Shown here piece by piece: positions 52,060-60,270 of a DNA stretch of 64,000 nt (positions are counted from its first letter, which is position 1; every line of letters starts with the position of its first letter). The notes under the pieces were generated by a model. That model was not told the origin of the DNA. It worked only from the letters and a program-made list of their open reading frames with translations, and did no database searches. Source of the DNA: Clostridiales bacterium CHKCI006 (GTDB taxonomy: Bacteria > Bacillota_I > Bacilli_A > Erysipelotrichales > Coprobacillaceae). The stretch is taken from the NCBI GenBank assembly GCA_900018345.1, contig FCNA01000033.1, positions 1 to 64,000 of the forward strand, given 5' to 3'. The position numbers and the translations under genes are program-made.

Positions 52060-52800
52060 CTATATCCCGCAAAAGCGACAAAATAAATTCATAAAACATA
52101 AACTTAAACATACTCGATCCAGATCCATGGCTGTTGTTGTGTAACCCTGGCGAGTCTGTTGATAGCGTGAGCCATACTGTCCAAACTGAGATTGGACCCG
52201 ACGATATTCAGGTTCATTGGGTTCCATCTGCACGGCTCTGGAGATATATTTGTAAGCCTGCATCGTATTTCCTATCCCCGCCTGAGCTAACGCACTCAAA
52301 TAATACCAGCGCCCGTTACGTTCACTGCTGACCATGCGATTTAAAAGCTGACTGGCCGCCTGATAAGCCTGACGGTTGATCAGATCGATGGCGCTGCGGA
52401 TCTCATTGGAGTCTGTGCTTTGAGGTTGCGGCCGATTGAAGGTATAGGACTGCTGGTAACGTGGTCCAAAACCAAAGAAATCGTCAAAGCCAAAGCCATA
52501 AAAATCGCCATTCCAGCCAGGATTTCCCTGCTGACGATAGTTCTGCTGATAGCCTTGCTGCTGATAGGATGAACTGCTATTCGGATTGGTATTCTGCCGA
52601 TTGGCATATTTTTCCGGATTCATCAGCATATCATAGGCTTCATTGATATCAGCCATCTTTTTATTCGCATTCGGATCATCGGGATGAAGGTCCGGATGAT
52701 TCTCTTTTGTTTTCTGTCGATAAGCGCGTTTAATATCGTCTTTACTGGCGTTTCTATCTACGCCTAGAATTTCATAAGGATCCTTAACCACCTGATCCAC
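52060..52800 (-). CDS. J-domain protein with Q/N-rich linker and TPR-like tail
   Basis: A 246-residue protein. The J domain (about 7-65) keeps the HPD motif (His35-Pro36-Asp37). Next is a Gln/Asn/Tyr-rich low-complexity linker (about 68-100) and a Phe/Gly segment, then a TPR-like helical region (about 128-195), and a Cys/Phe-rich hydrophobic end (CLSLCFMNLFCRFCGI). It would stimulate the ATPase of the Hsp70 encoded directly downstream. The GTG at 52800 overlaps the DUF5685 stop; a GTG three codons later, with AGGAG eight nt upstream, is a good alternative. Confidence 0.85.
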   Translation of the reverse strand: MDQVVKDPYEILGVDRNASKDDIKRAYRQKTKENHPDLHPDDPNANKKMADINEAYDMLMNPEKYANRQNTNPNSSSSYQQQGYQQNYRQQGNPGWNGDFYGFGFDDFFGFGPRYQQSYTFNRPQPQSTDSNEIRSAIDLINRQAYQAASQLLNRMVSSERNGRWYYLSALAQAGIGNTMQAYKYISRAVQMEPNEPEYRRVQSQFGQYGSRYQQTRQGYTTTAMDLDRVCLSLCFMNLFCRFCGI

Positions 52801-53611
52801 TCCTCTCCTGCTTCGCTAGTCGAGCCTGATATTTCTGCCAAACCCCATTGTAAACAATGCTGCGCAATAAATGCAGATCCTGTACAAGAGGCAAACGTTC
52901 AAACACATCCGCAGCCATGCCCATATAAATATTCAGGGCTTCGGGCAGTTGATGGGGCTTAGCACCTAAAACCACCAATGGATTATAGGTTCCTTTTTTG
53001 ATATCTTCATCATAATCCATCAAAGCATCCATCAAATAGATGAAATGACCCAACTGACTGCCCATTTGCCTTAACATGCCTGACCACAGATCATCGCTTT
53101 CAACAAAGCATTCGCCCATCAGACGACCAAAAGCCTGTGTCGCTTCATCCGGACTTCCTTTAACGTTTTCGATACGATTCAGATCCTGCATACAAGCCTG
53201 GATCATCTCGCACTGTCGAGGCAGGCGCGTTTTAACCTTCGCATAGGCCGATTTCAGTAAACCGGCATAGCCGCGTTTGAGCCACTGATGCTCATCCTGC
53301 CAGTCATCCAGGCATTTATAATAAGTCAGGGCAATCGTGAGATCCGCGGCATAATCTGTAAACCGATTGACCGTATAGGGATGCTTGTGCACAGGATGTG
53401 CCGGACAATGGAGCGTTCCCTGCTTTTCAGCAGGTTCGTATAGACTCGCTAAAAGTAAAATTAAAAAAGTCAGGTCATACGTGACCCCTAACCTGGCCAG
53501 CTGTCCGTGCTGCTTGCCAAGTCGATAACATAAACCACAATAGATCTCGTTATAACGCTGTTTCTCCGCTTCATTCAGATCATTGGGGTTCGCAATCATA
53601 TATCCAAACAT
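52784..53611 (-). CDS. DUF5685 family protein
   Basis: A 275-residue mostly helical protein with the features of DUF5685: MFGYMIANPNDL start, EIYCGLCYRLG (Cys pair), LTFLILLLASLYE, and HPYTVNRFTDYAADLTIALTYYKCLDDWQDE (about 98-128). The acidic cluster YLMDALMDYDEDIKKGTYNPL (about 191-211) could bind metal, and the fold pattern resembles helical prenyl synthase-like proteins; this is inference. Function not established. It is cotranscribed with the J-protein and Hsp70 genes, which suggests a chaperone client or partner role. Confidence 0.8.
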   Translation of the reverse strand: MFGYMIANPNDLNEAEKQRYNEIYCGLCYRLGKQHGQLARLGVTYDLTFLILLLASLYEPAEKQGTLHCPAHPVHKHPYTVNRFTDYAADLTIALTYYKCLDDWQDEHQWLKRGYAGLLKSAYAKVKTRLPRQCEMIQACMQDLNRIENVKGSPDEATQAFGRLMGECFVESDDLWSGMLRQMGSQLGHFIYLMDALMDYDEDIKKGTYNPLVVLGAKPHQLPEALNIYMGMAADVFERLPLVQDLHLLRSIVYNGVWQKYQARLAKQERSGSGG

Positions 53612-53623
53612 AGTTGACCTCGC

Positions 53624-54037
53624 TTATGTCCGCTTCGTCATCTGACGACGACAATTCGGACAGGTAATAATCACTTCACCTTTTCCTTTAGGCACACGCA
53701 GCATGGTACCGCACTGACAACGGAAAAAGCAGTGGGTCTTTCTCTCTTTCCATCTGCGCTGCCATTGCAGCCATGTGCGCTTAGGCTTACTGATCAAGCC
53801 TAAATAAACAGTATTCTCCTGCTGTCGTCTTGCCACATTTTTAGAAAACATGCGGAAGAGCGCATATCCTAAAACAACCAGTGAAAGGATGTAAAGCCCC
53901 GCATTGTTGAAGAAAATATTCAAAATAATGAAAACCCAGCCGAGAATATACAAATGTCTCGCCAAATCATCCAGACCATTACGGCCCATCATAAAACGTT
54001 GCATTTTCCACGCCATTTTTTCAAACCAGATGCGCAT
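53624..54037 (-). CDS. Membrane protein with C-terminal zinc ribbon
   Basis: A 137-residue protein. Two hydrophobic segments lie near the N-terminus (about 27-60: LYILGWVFIILNIFFNNAGLY and ILSLVVLGYALFRMF, separately). The C-terminal 40 residues form a zinc ribbon: FRCQCGTMLRVPKGKG, then ITCPNCRRQM (CxC and CxxC). It is the first gene of the Hsp70/J-protein operon. The start at 54037 follows AAAGGAGAGACGTTG. Its role is unknown; perhaps it ties the chaperones to the membrane. Confidence 0.8.
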   Translation of the reverse strand: MRIWFEKMAWKMQRFMMGRNGLDDLARHLYILGWVFIILNIFFNNAGLYILSLVVLGYALFRMFSKNVARRQQENTVYLGLISKPKRTWLQWQRRWKERKTHCFFRCQCGTMLRVPKGKGEVIITCPNCRRQMTKRT

Positions 54038-54069
54038 CAACGTCTCTCCTTTCTTAACTTTTCCTGTAT

Positions 54070-54098
54070 ATCATATCATTTTTTAATGATCATGCCAA
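54070..54098 (-). promoter_or_regulatory. Promoter of the Hsp70/J-protein operon
   Basis: The minus strand reads TTGGCA (54093-54098), a 17-nt spacer and TATGAT (54070-54075), about 35 nt before the first ATG. It is a housekeeping sigma-A type; no CIRCE repeat is near it. Confidence 0.75.
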
Positions 54099-54307
54099 TT
54101 CTAACGATCAATTCTCTTTGTTTTATCAGAGCAAATATGAAAATGTATTCAAATTACTGCATATCAATGTGAAGATCATGGTCGACTGTGTTACCAGTGC
54201 GTCCGACTTGTGCGCAATCTTTGCACAGCATTAGACAATGCCCGTTAGGTACCCATTTTCTTTCATAAAAAAACGAATCATCAGACGATGACCAATTTTA
54301 ATTCCTT

Positions 54308-54660
54308 TTATTCTAATTCAAAGACTCCTGTATAAAGCTGATAATACGTTCCTTTGTCTTCAATCAATTTCTCATGTGAACCACGTTCTATCATGCAGCC
54401 GTGATCCAGCACCATCATGACATCTGATTTGCAGATCGTTGATAGATGATGGGCAATCATAAACGAAATCCTTCCCTTCATCAGAGCATCCATCCCTTCC
54501 TGGACAATCCGTTCTGTAAGTGGACATGTGTATCCATTAAAGATGTCACTTCCAAACAACCAGGACGAATCTTTTCTATGACTGTATCCTTGAATCATTG
54601 CGTATCCTGCAAGTCTGAGCCAATAGAACAAAGAGACCTCCTTGCGGATTTTATTAATGC
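54308..54660 (-). pseudogene. Remnant of an ABC exporter (C-terminal ATPase part)
   Basis: The last ~70 residues match the C-terminus of an ABC exporter nucleotide-binding domain: TERIVQEGMDALMKGRISF, MIAHHLSTICKSDVMMVLDHG, then ERGSHEKLI. The Walker B region is not in this frame; a neighbouring frame reads CLEVTSLMDTH, a damaged copy of LDEATSSVDT. Walker A and the membrane part are absent. The usual AHRLSTIR is AHHLSTICK. This is a decayed gene end, lying between the Hsp70 operon and kptA. Confidence 0.8.
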
Positions 54661-54730
54661 GAAAACATTACTGTCCACCATCTGGGTACGGGCAAGCTGT
54701 ATCGCGCGCTTCCTGACATAAATGCCCTGG

Positions 54731-55297
54731 TTAAGGATAGCAATCCATTTCGGTTTCTTCTACCTTGTGCAGATATTCGACAGGAACATGCTTTGTCAAA
54801 TAAACACCGTTTTGTGAAAGATAGAAAACATAGCCGTCTTTGGCCATGCGCAGCGCATCGATCCAGAAGACAACCGGTGGACCATGGCGTTTGCCCACTT
54901 GATAAGCTGTCTGAAGATCTTTTGACAAGTGCACATATAGACGTGAACGTGATTCCAATCCGTTTTTTTCAATAGAAGCCACGTACTTTACCGCTGTTCC
55001 ATGCCAGAGCCGTTCAGGCGGTATCACTTCAGCCAATTCCACATCAACCGGAATCGAATGTCCCTGATTAGCACGAATGTGCTGATGCATGGCGTCGAAG
55101 GCATAGCGCTGTTTATCATCGGTACGAACGATTTCTTCCAGTATTTCCCGATTAAATCCTGGGAATTTTCCTGCCCGGATTCCCTGGATCAAGCCATCTA
55201 CATCAGCCCAGCCATGTTCATCCAGTTCGATACCGATCACTTCTGGATGATGACGCAGGATCAAAGATAAGTATCGGCTCATCTGAACGCGTTTCAT
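54731..55297 (-). CDS. kptA: RNA 2'-phosphotransferase (Tpt1/KptA family)
   Basis: A 188-residue KptA/Tpt1 protein. Family blocks are present: SRYLSLILRHHPEVIGIELD (about 7-26), ANQGHSI (about 80-86), WHGTAVKYVASIEKNGL and VHLSKD. It transfers a 2'-phosphate from RNA to NAD, giving ADP-ribose 1'',2''-cyclic phosphate. In bacteria its natural substrate is uncertain. The product class is processed by macro-domain proteins, one of which is encoded at 44.5 kb. The start at 55297 follows GAGGGAGGG. It overlaps nothing but begins 17 nt after the broken Nudix frame ends. Confidence 0.92.
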   Translation of the reverse strand: MKRVQMSRYLSLILRHHPEVIGIELDEHGWADVDGLIQGIRAGKFPGFNREILEEIVRTDDKQRYAFDAMHQHIRANQGHSIPVDVELAEVIPPERLWHGTAVKYVASIEKNGLESRSRLYVHLSKDLQTAYQVGKRHGPPVVFWIDALRMAKDGYVFYLSQNGVYLTKHVPVEYLHKVEETEMDCYP

Positions 55298-55313
55298 TAC
55301 AAGCCCTCCCTCA

Positions 55314-56123
55314 TCATGGTTTTTTTTCATCCAATTCAGGATAAGGATCAACATTTGGCAAGGTCGACGCATACTCCTTCAATTCGATAATCTGATTTGC
55401 GGTATTCCAGTCAATTAAAGAAACGCCTTTAAAGCGAGTCTCCCCCTTCTCATCCTGACATTGAAAGACCCACTCGACAACGGTACGCGCCCCCGCATGA
55501 GTTCAGCCTAAGATGCGCCACTCCTGTAATTGGGCATGTGTATGCCAATCTTTAAACCAGTAGCGCAGTTTATCCAGTCCGACATAATAAGGTCCCCATG
55601 ATTCATAATAACGAATATTTTTAGCAAAGATAACTTCAAAACGATCCCAGTGCACATCAAACCAGGCTAAAAACCACTCCTGGACCCGACGCTCTCTTAG
55701 GCGACGAATCCCTTCTTCAAACAAGTGTGGCTGAATATCTGGATATGTCAGATTTGGAGGTAAGTGAGAGACTGTTTGTATCTCCTGAATTTCATTTTTC
55801 AATACCGGATCCAGCTGATCGACCTTGGCATAATACAGCATACCAAAGCTTTCATCTCCCGTTGCATTGACCCGCGTCTTCCCTTCGACCGAATAAACAC
55901 ATAAAGGTTCAAGTTGAAAACGCAGCGCTCCGGTCTCTTCCTGTAACTCGCGAGCTGCCGTTTGGTCAATGGTTTCATCCGCCTCACGATGCCCGCCTGG
56001 GATCTCCCAGGTCAAACGTTGAGCATGACGTACAACGATCCACTGGCCCTGATACATGGCCATGATGACCGCAAAGCGGATCTGGCGATCCTCTACCTGT
56101 TCATAAAAACGAACTTGTATCAT
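55314..56123 (-). pseudogene. Nudix hydrolase fused to NTF2/SnoaL-like domain, interrupted by TGA
   Basis: One frame runs from 56123 to a stop at 55314, broken by a TGA at 55503-55505. The N-terminal part is an intact Nudix domain, box GGHREADETIDQTAARELQE plus ETGAL (about 43-67). The C-terminal part, from about residue 145, is an NTF2/SnoaL-like fold (VQEWFLAWFDVHWDRFEVIF). After the TGA, the same frame goes on with THAGARTVVEWVFQCQDEKG and GVSLIDWN, the second half of that fold. If the stop is real, the product is a 206-residue Nudix enzyme with half an NTF2 domain; the Nudix part may still work. The start overlaps the double-GNAT stop (ATGA). Confidence 0.8.
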
Positions 56124-57184
56124 TGAGCCGGCCTCCTTTTTCCCATATATAAGACTAAATGATCATCGTTACAGCAGGAGGTATAAGGGGTCAAAATGTC
56201 ATCATGATAATACACTCCTTTGCCATCAGGAAGATATCCACGTCTGACATACATACGCTGAGCGGAACCATATCCCTGATGAAGCCCGACACCCAGGAAA
56301 ACAAAATCAGCCCTTTCAAAGGCAATGCGCTCAGCTTCATCCATCAGGCGACTTCCTATACCTCGACAACGATATTTTTCTAAAACACCAAAATCAACGA
56401 TTTCCGGATATCCGCGCCATGAAGCAGGGCCCCAGACCGAACAGGGATACACATTGATATAGCCGACCGGCTGACCTTCCCAGAGCGCCACTAAAGCGAC
56501 TGCCCTGCCCTCGTGCTGGTCTAAAAGTCGCTTCTCATATTTATCGGCGCTTGCCTGCCAGCCCTGTGCCCTTTCTGCCTGGACTATGAGGGGGATATCT
56601 TTCGCGCATAGTGAACGGATCCAGCAATGATCGTTCGCTCCAAAATAATGTACCATCTCCACATAAGATCTGCCGCCTAACTGAGAGTTTGCCCTCTCCC
56701 CTAAACGAAAGCCCATTTTTTCATACATCTCTATGCTGTCATTCAGACAGGTCAAAACAGCCCTGTCTAGAGAATACTTCTGCTGTTTGGCTTTTAAATA
56801 AAGCGCCATTAACGTACGACCAATACCCTGTCCGCGATATTCAGGCAAGACCGCCAATCCCAATAACATCAAAGACTTTCCCTTAGGATCGTGCAAGCTT
56901 GGATCTGCATAAAAAGCATCCCGAAAATGAGTCTCATCGGTCTGTATCCCGCTGACAAAACCGACGACCCGATGCTCCCGACAAGAAACAGCGACTAAAA
57001 AACTCTGTTCCACCTGCTGCGCCCGCGCTTCAATCATCGCGCTCGATAACGCTTCCCCTGATCGGAAACAGATTTCTTCAATCCGACTGATCTGCTCAAC
57101 CTCATCAGGATGAAGCCAACGAAAGAGATAATGGGTAGCTAAAGCGCCTTCTGCCAGTAAACTTGCTTGCTGTTCTTCATTCAT
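56120..57184 (-). CDS. Tandem (double-domain) GNAT acetyltransferase
   Basis: A 354-residue protein with two GNAT domains. The first (about 20-178) has LLGLAVLPEYRGQGIGRTLM and resembles arylalkylamine N-acetyltransferase-like proteins. The second (about 183-350) has IVDFGVLEKYRCRGIGSRLMD and GYGSAQRMYVRRGY, like AAC(6')-type GNATs. Both acetyl-CoA sites look intact. Substrates are unknown. I take the ATG at 57184 with AAGGATG upstream; an ATG at 57238 would overlap the end of the pRiA4b-like pseudogene and has no well-placed ribosome binding site. It overlaps the Nudix gene by 4 nt, so they are probably coupled. Confidence 0.85.
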   Translation of the reverse strand: MNEEQQASLLAEGALATHYLFRWLHPDEVEQISRIEEICFRSGEALSSAMIEARAQQVEQSFLVAVSCREHRVVGFVSGIQTDETHFRDAFYADPSLHDPKGKSLMLLGLAVLPEYRGQGIGRTLMALYLKAKQQKYSLDRAVLTCLNDSIEMYEKMGFRLGERANSQLGGRSYVEMVHYFGANDHCWIRSLCAKDIPLIVQAERAQGWQASADKYEKRLLDQHEGRAVALVALWEGQPVGYINVYPCSVWGPASWRGYPEIVDFGVLEKYRCRGIGSRLMDEAERIAFERADFVFLGVGLHQGYGSAQRMYVRRGYLPDGKGVYYHDDILTPYTSCCNDDHLVLYMGKRRPAQ

Positions 57185-57198
57185 CTTGTTCACATCCT

Positions 57199-58244
57199 TC
57201 ATAAAGTACTTTTTAAACGAATCGTATTTCCCGTCCATCCTCTATCATAGGCCCAGAGAAATAATTCCCGTCTTTGTTCGATCGAGTCCGCATCAAGCCG
57301 CTCAAAATCAAATAAGGTCTCTAACATCTGACAGAATCCGGTTAGACCGCCGATATCATCCAAAAGCTCGATCCCATCTTTTTCAATGCAAAGCGGATGA
57401 TAACGCGATGCCACTTCTGCCAATTCATTTCGCCATGTAGAAATAGGGCGATCCCTGCTGTCCAACCATTGGCCTTCTTGACACCGATAAATCTCCTTAC
57501 AGCTAAACTCCAGTGCCCAGCCATCTCCTTCGTCGTAAAAATAATGCAGCAGATGCGTCAAAGGCATTGGTTTAGGATCATGTTCTTCGTAATAGATCCG
57601 CGCCTGTTTATGGGACCGAAATTTTTTTGACCCTGCTTCCTGCAGACTATTCTCTACATCCGGCCAGTTCAATACCCGTCGCACATAAGCCTGGATCGAC
57701 TTGGTCTGTATGTACTGATGATTTGGAATGAGCAGATCTGAAACCGTAAGCGTTCCAAGAGTGCTTCCAGATGGGGATTTTCAAAAGCAAAGCGCTGCTC
57801 TTGCAGCGAACCTTGATGCTGTCCCGCTTGACTGATCCATTCCTGCACAGCTTGTTGGCTAGACAAATAATGTTCGCTCCATCCTTTATAAATATAAGGT
57901 CCGGTATATTTTTTCTTCAGCCATGTTTTCAGCCCCTGATCACCACGATAATCATCGTCTCAATACAAATCTTCCCAATCCTCTCCAGGAAAGCGGAAGT
58001 AAACACCCACCAGATGAAGCCATTTCTACAGATTATCTTCTGTCAAATGAGCAAATGTCTTTGGAGGCAGTTCATAATGATGCAAATGACAGTTTTGCCA
58101 GCCAAATAAACGCATGATCGCATAATGTAAGGCATGCAGGGTCATATCCGCAGGAACCAGCACATCACGATAAAGTCCTTTTTCAACCTGTCCATATTTT
58201 TTGAGAATCGTTCTTTCTTTCCGGTTCAGATCCTTTAAGCTCAT
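57199..58244 (-). pseudogene. Degraded pRiA4b ORF-3-like gene (two stops and a frameshift)
   Basis: The first segment is intact pRiA4b ORF-3: MSLKDLNRKERTILKKYG, VPADMTLHALHYAIMRLFGW, HHYELPP. It hits a TAG at 58026, but the same frame then reads KWLHLVGVYFRFPGEDWEDL, a TGA at about 57960 (where the family has Trp before DDDY), and DDDYRGDQGLKTWLKKKYTG. A frameshift near 57700 leads into the last segment (RVLNWPDVENSLQEAGS to the end at 57199). Three independent lesions, two in Gln/Trp codons, mark it as a pseudogene. An intact relative of the family is at 26.6 kb. Confidence 0.88.
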
Positions 58245-58412
58245 TTCAATATGTAAATGAAATACACTGGTATGATGCGTTTATTCCATTATGTTCTTCT
58301 CCCTCTCTTTATTTATTGATAAACGAATTTTATTTTCTGAAAACAAGAAATTTAACCTTATTTCCTTTTGAAATGATGGATTATGCAAATTTCTGTTTTG
58401 AAAAATAAGAAA

Positions 58413-59135
58413 CTAACTCATTTGACGTTCTGCAAGACGATTACAGATTTCGTTGATATTTTCTTTGATTGCTTCCTGTAATATAAAGGCAATTTCTTCA
58501 TCTTCGATGCGCGTTGAAGAAATTAAAGAAATCGCATATTCCCCCAACTCTAGCGCTCCCTGTTCCGATTCAGATGTCAGTAAAAAGACAGCCATCTGAT
58601 ACCAGTTCATGTAGAAGGTCTGATAAAAGGCTTCTGCTTGCTCGTAGGTCACATAATCATAATATTGCGTATAATGCGTAACGATACGTTGAAGTCTATC
58701 TTTCATAGACGACATATATTTTTCCGGGATTTGTCCCGATGCCTTGATTGTAAAGAGGGCAGCTAAGCGTGGATCATTTTTCAGTATTACCCATAAAAAA
58801 TGACGAACAAGCGTCTCGTCAGCCTCATCAATCAATGCCAATAGCTCTCTTTCTTCCTCTTGACGATCCCGTTTCTCTATTTCCTTTTCATAAGCAAAAA
58901 GGACTGCTGCTTCATGCTTACAGTTGTCTACCTTTTTGGCATAAGGACAATCACAACTCATGGCAATGATCTCATTTTCATCAGAAAAGGTCATATCAAC
59001 CGTATAAACAGAGGTCCCCTTCACTTTCGCATGAAGATGTTGATCCTCGATCTCTAATAATTCGATCCGGTCCTCTTGAAAGTAACGCAGTCCTCTTTCT
59101 AAGATGACCGAGCGAAATAACTCTTTCCAATCCAT
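58413..59135 (-). CDS. SWIM zinc finger protein, probably C-terminally truncated
   Basis: A 240-residue protein with a SWIM zinc finger at about 60-80 (CDCPYAKKVDNCKHEAAVL; CxC then CxH) after the usual N-terminal block (FQEDRIELLEI, VKGTSVYTVDMTF). Full-length SWIM proteins of this type are usually about twice as long, and the sequence after the stop shows no continuing homology, so it may be shortened. The function is unknown; related zinc fingers bind DNA or proteins. The ATG at 59135 follows AGGTGA. Promoter at 59300-59328 with a 160-nt leader. Confidence 0.75.
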   Translation of the reverse strand: MDWKELFRSVILERGLRYFQEDRIELLEIEDQHLHAKVKGTSVYTVDMTFSDENEIIAMSCDCPYAKKVDNCKHEAAVLFAYEKEIEKRDRQEEERELLALIDEADETLVRHFLWVILKNDPRLAALFTIKASGQIPEKYMSSMKDRLQRIVTHYTQYYDYVTYEQAEAFYQTFYMNWYQMAVFLLTSESEQGALELGEYAISLISSTRIEDEEIAFILQEAIKENINEICNRLAERQMS

Positions 59136-59299
59136 TACACTTTTCACCTGCTTATTTGAAACAAATCGTCATTCAATCATTCATTTTCACCATAAAAGCA
59201 GCAATCAAACACCCTTCATAGCCGTTCTATCAAAAATCTTCGCTTCATAGACATGGTCTGCAGCGATCTTTTATCCAAGCGCTATCTTTGATTATGTTC

Positions 59300-59328
59300 A
59301 TTATACCACCATACCATCACAATCTCAA
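59300..59328 (-). promoter_or_regulatory. Promoter of the SWIM protein gene
   Basis: The minus strand reads TTGAGA (59323-59328), a 17-nt spacer and perfect TATAAT (59300-59305). The leader from here to 59135 contains no other recognised feature. Confidence 0.7.
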
Positions 59329-59382
59329 TTGTCTTAACCAGGAGAACCACACGGACCTCATCGTCCTATCTCATCAGCAATC

Positions 59383-59454
59383 AAAAAAGAGTGATGATGT
59401 AGGAGATGCCGTGTCAGTCAGAAACAACATAGTCCCTTTTTCTCATTCACTCTT
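59383..59454 (-). terminator. Long-loop terminator of the YczE-like gene
   Basis: AAGAGTGA / TCACTCTT (59387-59394 and 59447-59454) with a further TGA/TCA pair after a bulge, followed on the minus strand by six T. The loop is about 50 nt, so the structure is less certain than others in the window. Confidence 0.5.
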
Positions 59455-59460
59455 AAACAT

Positions 59461-60144
59461 TTACGATGCTGCGTTCAATCCATCCAGTTCATTCAAGCGG
59501 TGCAAAGTCAAATGGTTAAAGAGCGCAATCGAACGGCCAACGCCGATGACCGCTAACACTGTACCAATCCCCACCCCACTTAGTTCACCGACAACGCTCA
59601 AGCCGATCACAATGGCATTCGTAATATTGACTAGATCAAACATATTTTTGGAAAAGCCCACGCTTTTATGAAACGTATCAGCAATCGCCTGAACGATCCC
59701 ATCACCAGGATTAGGTATCAGACGCATATTTAAAGACATGGCAGCGCCGATGCCTGTCAGCAAGATAGCGATCAGCAGGACCCCAAGCCGCAACCACATG
59801 GCCTGATCAGAAAAATCAGGCAGGAAGGCTCCATATAAATTCAGCAAGCGTGTAAAAACAATACTGAGTGGAATCTGCAGGACATCCATCACCAGTGTCT
59901 TCTTCAATGATTTTTGTTTTTTTAGGGCAATACCATGTAAGATCATCTCAATGATTACAAAGACAACGTATAGTCCTAATGTCACATCTCCGAAGTTAAG
60001 CTGCAGGACTAATGAAATACAATATGAAACTGAAATAATCGCCGAAACGCCCAGGCCTGCTTTCGTATTCAGCGTTAAACCTAAAGCCAGGATAAGTAGT
60101 CCGGATAAATAAATCATCAAGCGATAAACCATCTGTTTTGTCAT
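59461..60144 (-). CDS. YczE/YitT-like integral membrane protein
   Basis: A 227-residue protein with about five membrane segments. The pattern GLLILALGLTLNTKAGLGVSA (near the N-terminus), NMRLIPNPGDGIVQAIADTF and GIGTVLAVIGVGRSIALFN is that of the YczE/DUF6198 family, related to YitT. The function is not established; the family is often next to regulators or antibiotic genes. GGGGAGAAG precedes the ATG. Confidence 0.8.
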   Translation of the reverse strand: MTKQMVYRLMIYLSGLLILALGLTLNTKAGLGVSAIISVSYCISLVLQLNFGDVTLGLYVVFVIIEMILHGIALKKQKSLKKTLVMDVLQIPLSIVFTRLLNLYGAFLPDFSDQAMWLRLGVLLIAILLTGIGAAMSLNMRLIPNPGDGIVQAIADTFHKSVGFSKNMFDLVNITNAIVIGLSVVGELSGVGIGTVLAVIGVGRSIALFNHLTLHRLNELDGLNAAS

Positions 60145-60231
60145 TTTTCTTCTCCCCTATTCGTTCCATAATTAACACCTTTCAGGTTTGTTGTCAATAA
60201 AAGTTTGGAACAAAATCAGAGCTCGGATATA

Positions 60232-60263
60232 TTAAAAACGGAACATGATAACCACGTTCCGTT
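60232..60263 (-). terminator. Intrinsic terminator of the beta-glucosidase gene
   Basis: Stem AACGGAAC / GTTCCGTT (60237-60244 and 60256-60263) followed on the minus strand by a T run. Confidence 0.88.
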
Positions 60264-60270
60264 GATTAGA

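Noticed and set aside
50260-54100. HrcA/CIRCE control of the Hsp70 operon
   Set aside because: The TTAGCACTC-N9-GAGTGCTAA repeat is not present near the promoter.
55503-55505. Selenocysteine at the TGA of the Nudix gene
   Set aside because: No obvious bacterial SECIS-like stem-loop directly follows, and no selenoprotein is known in this family.
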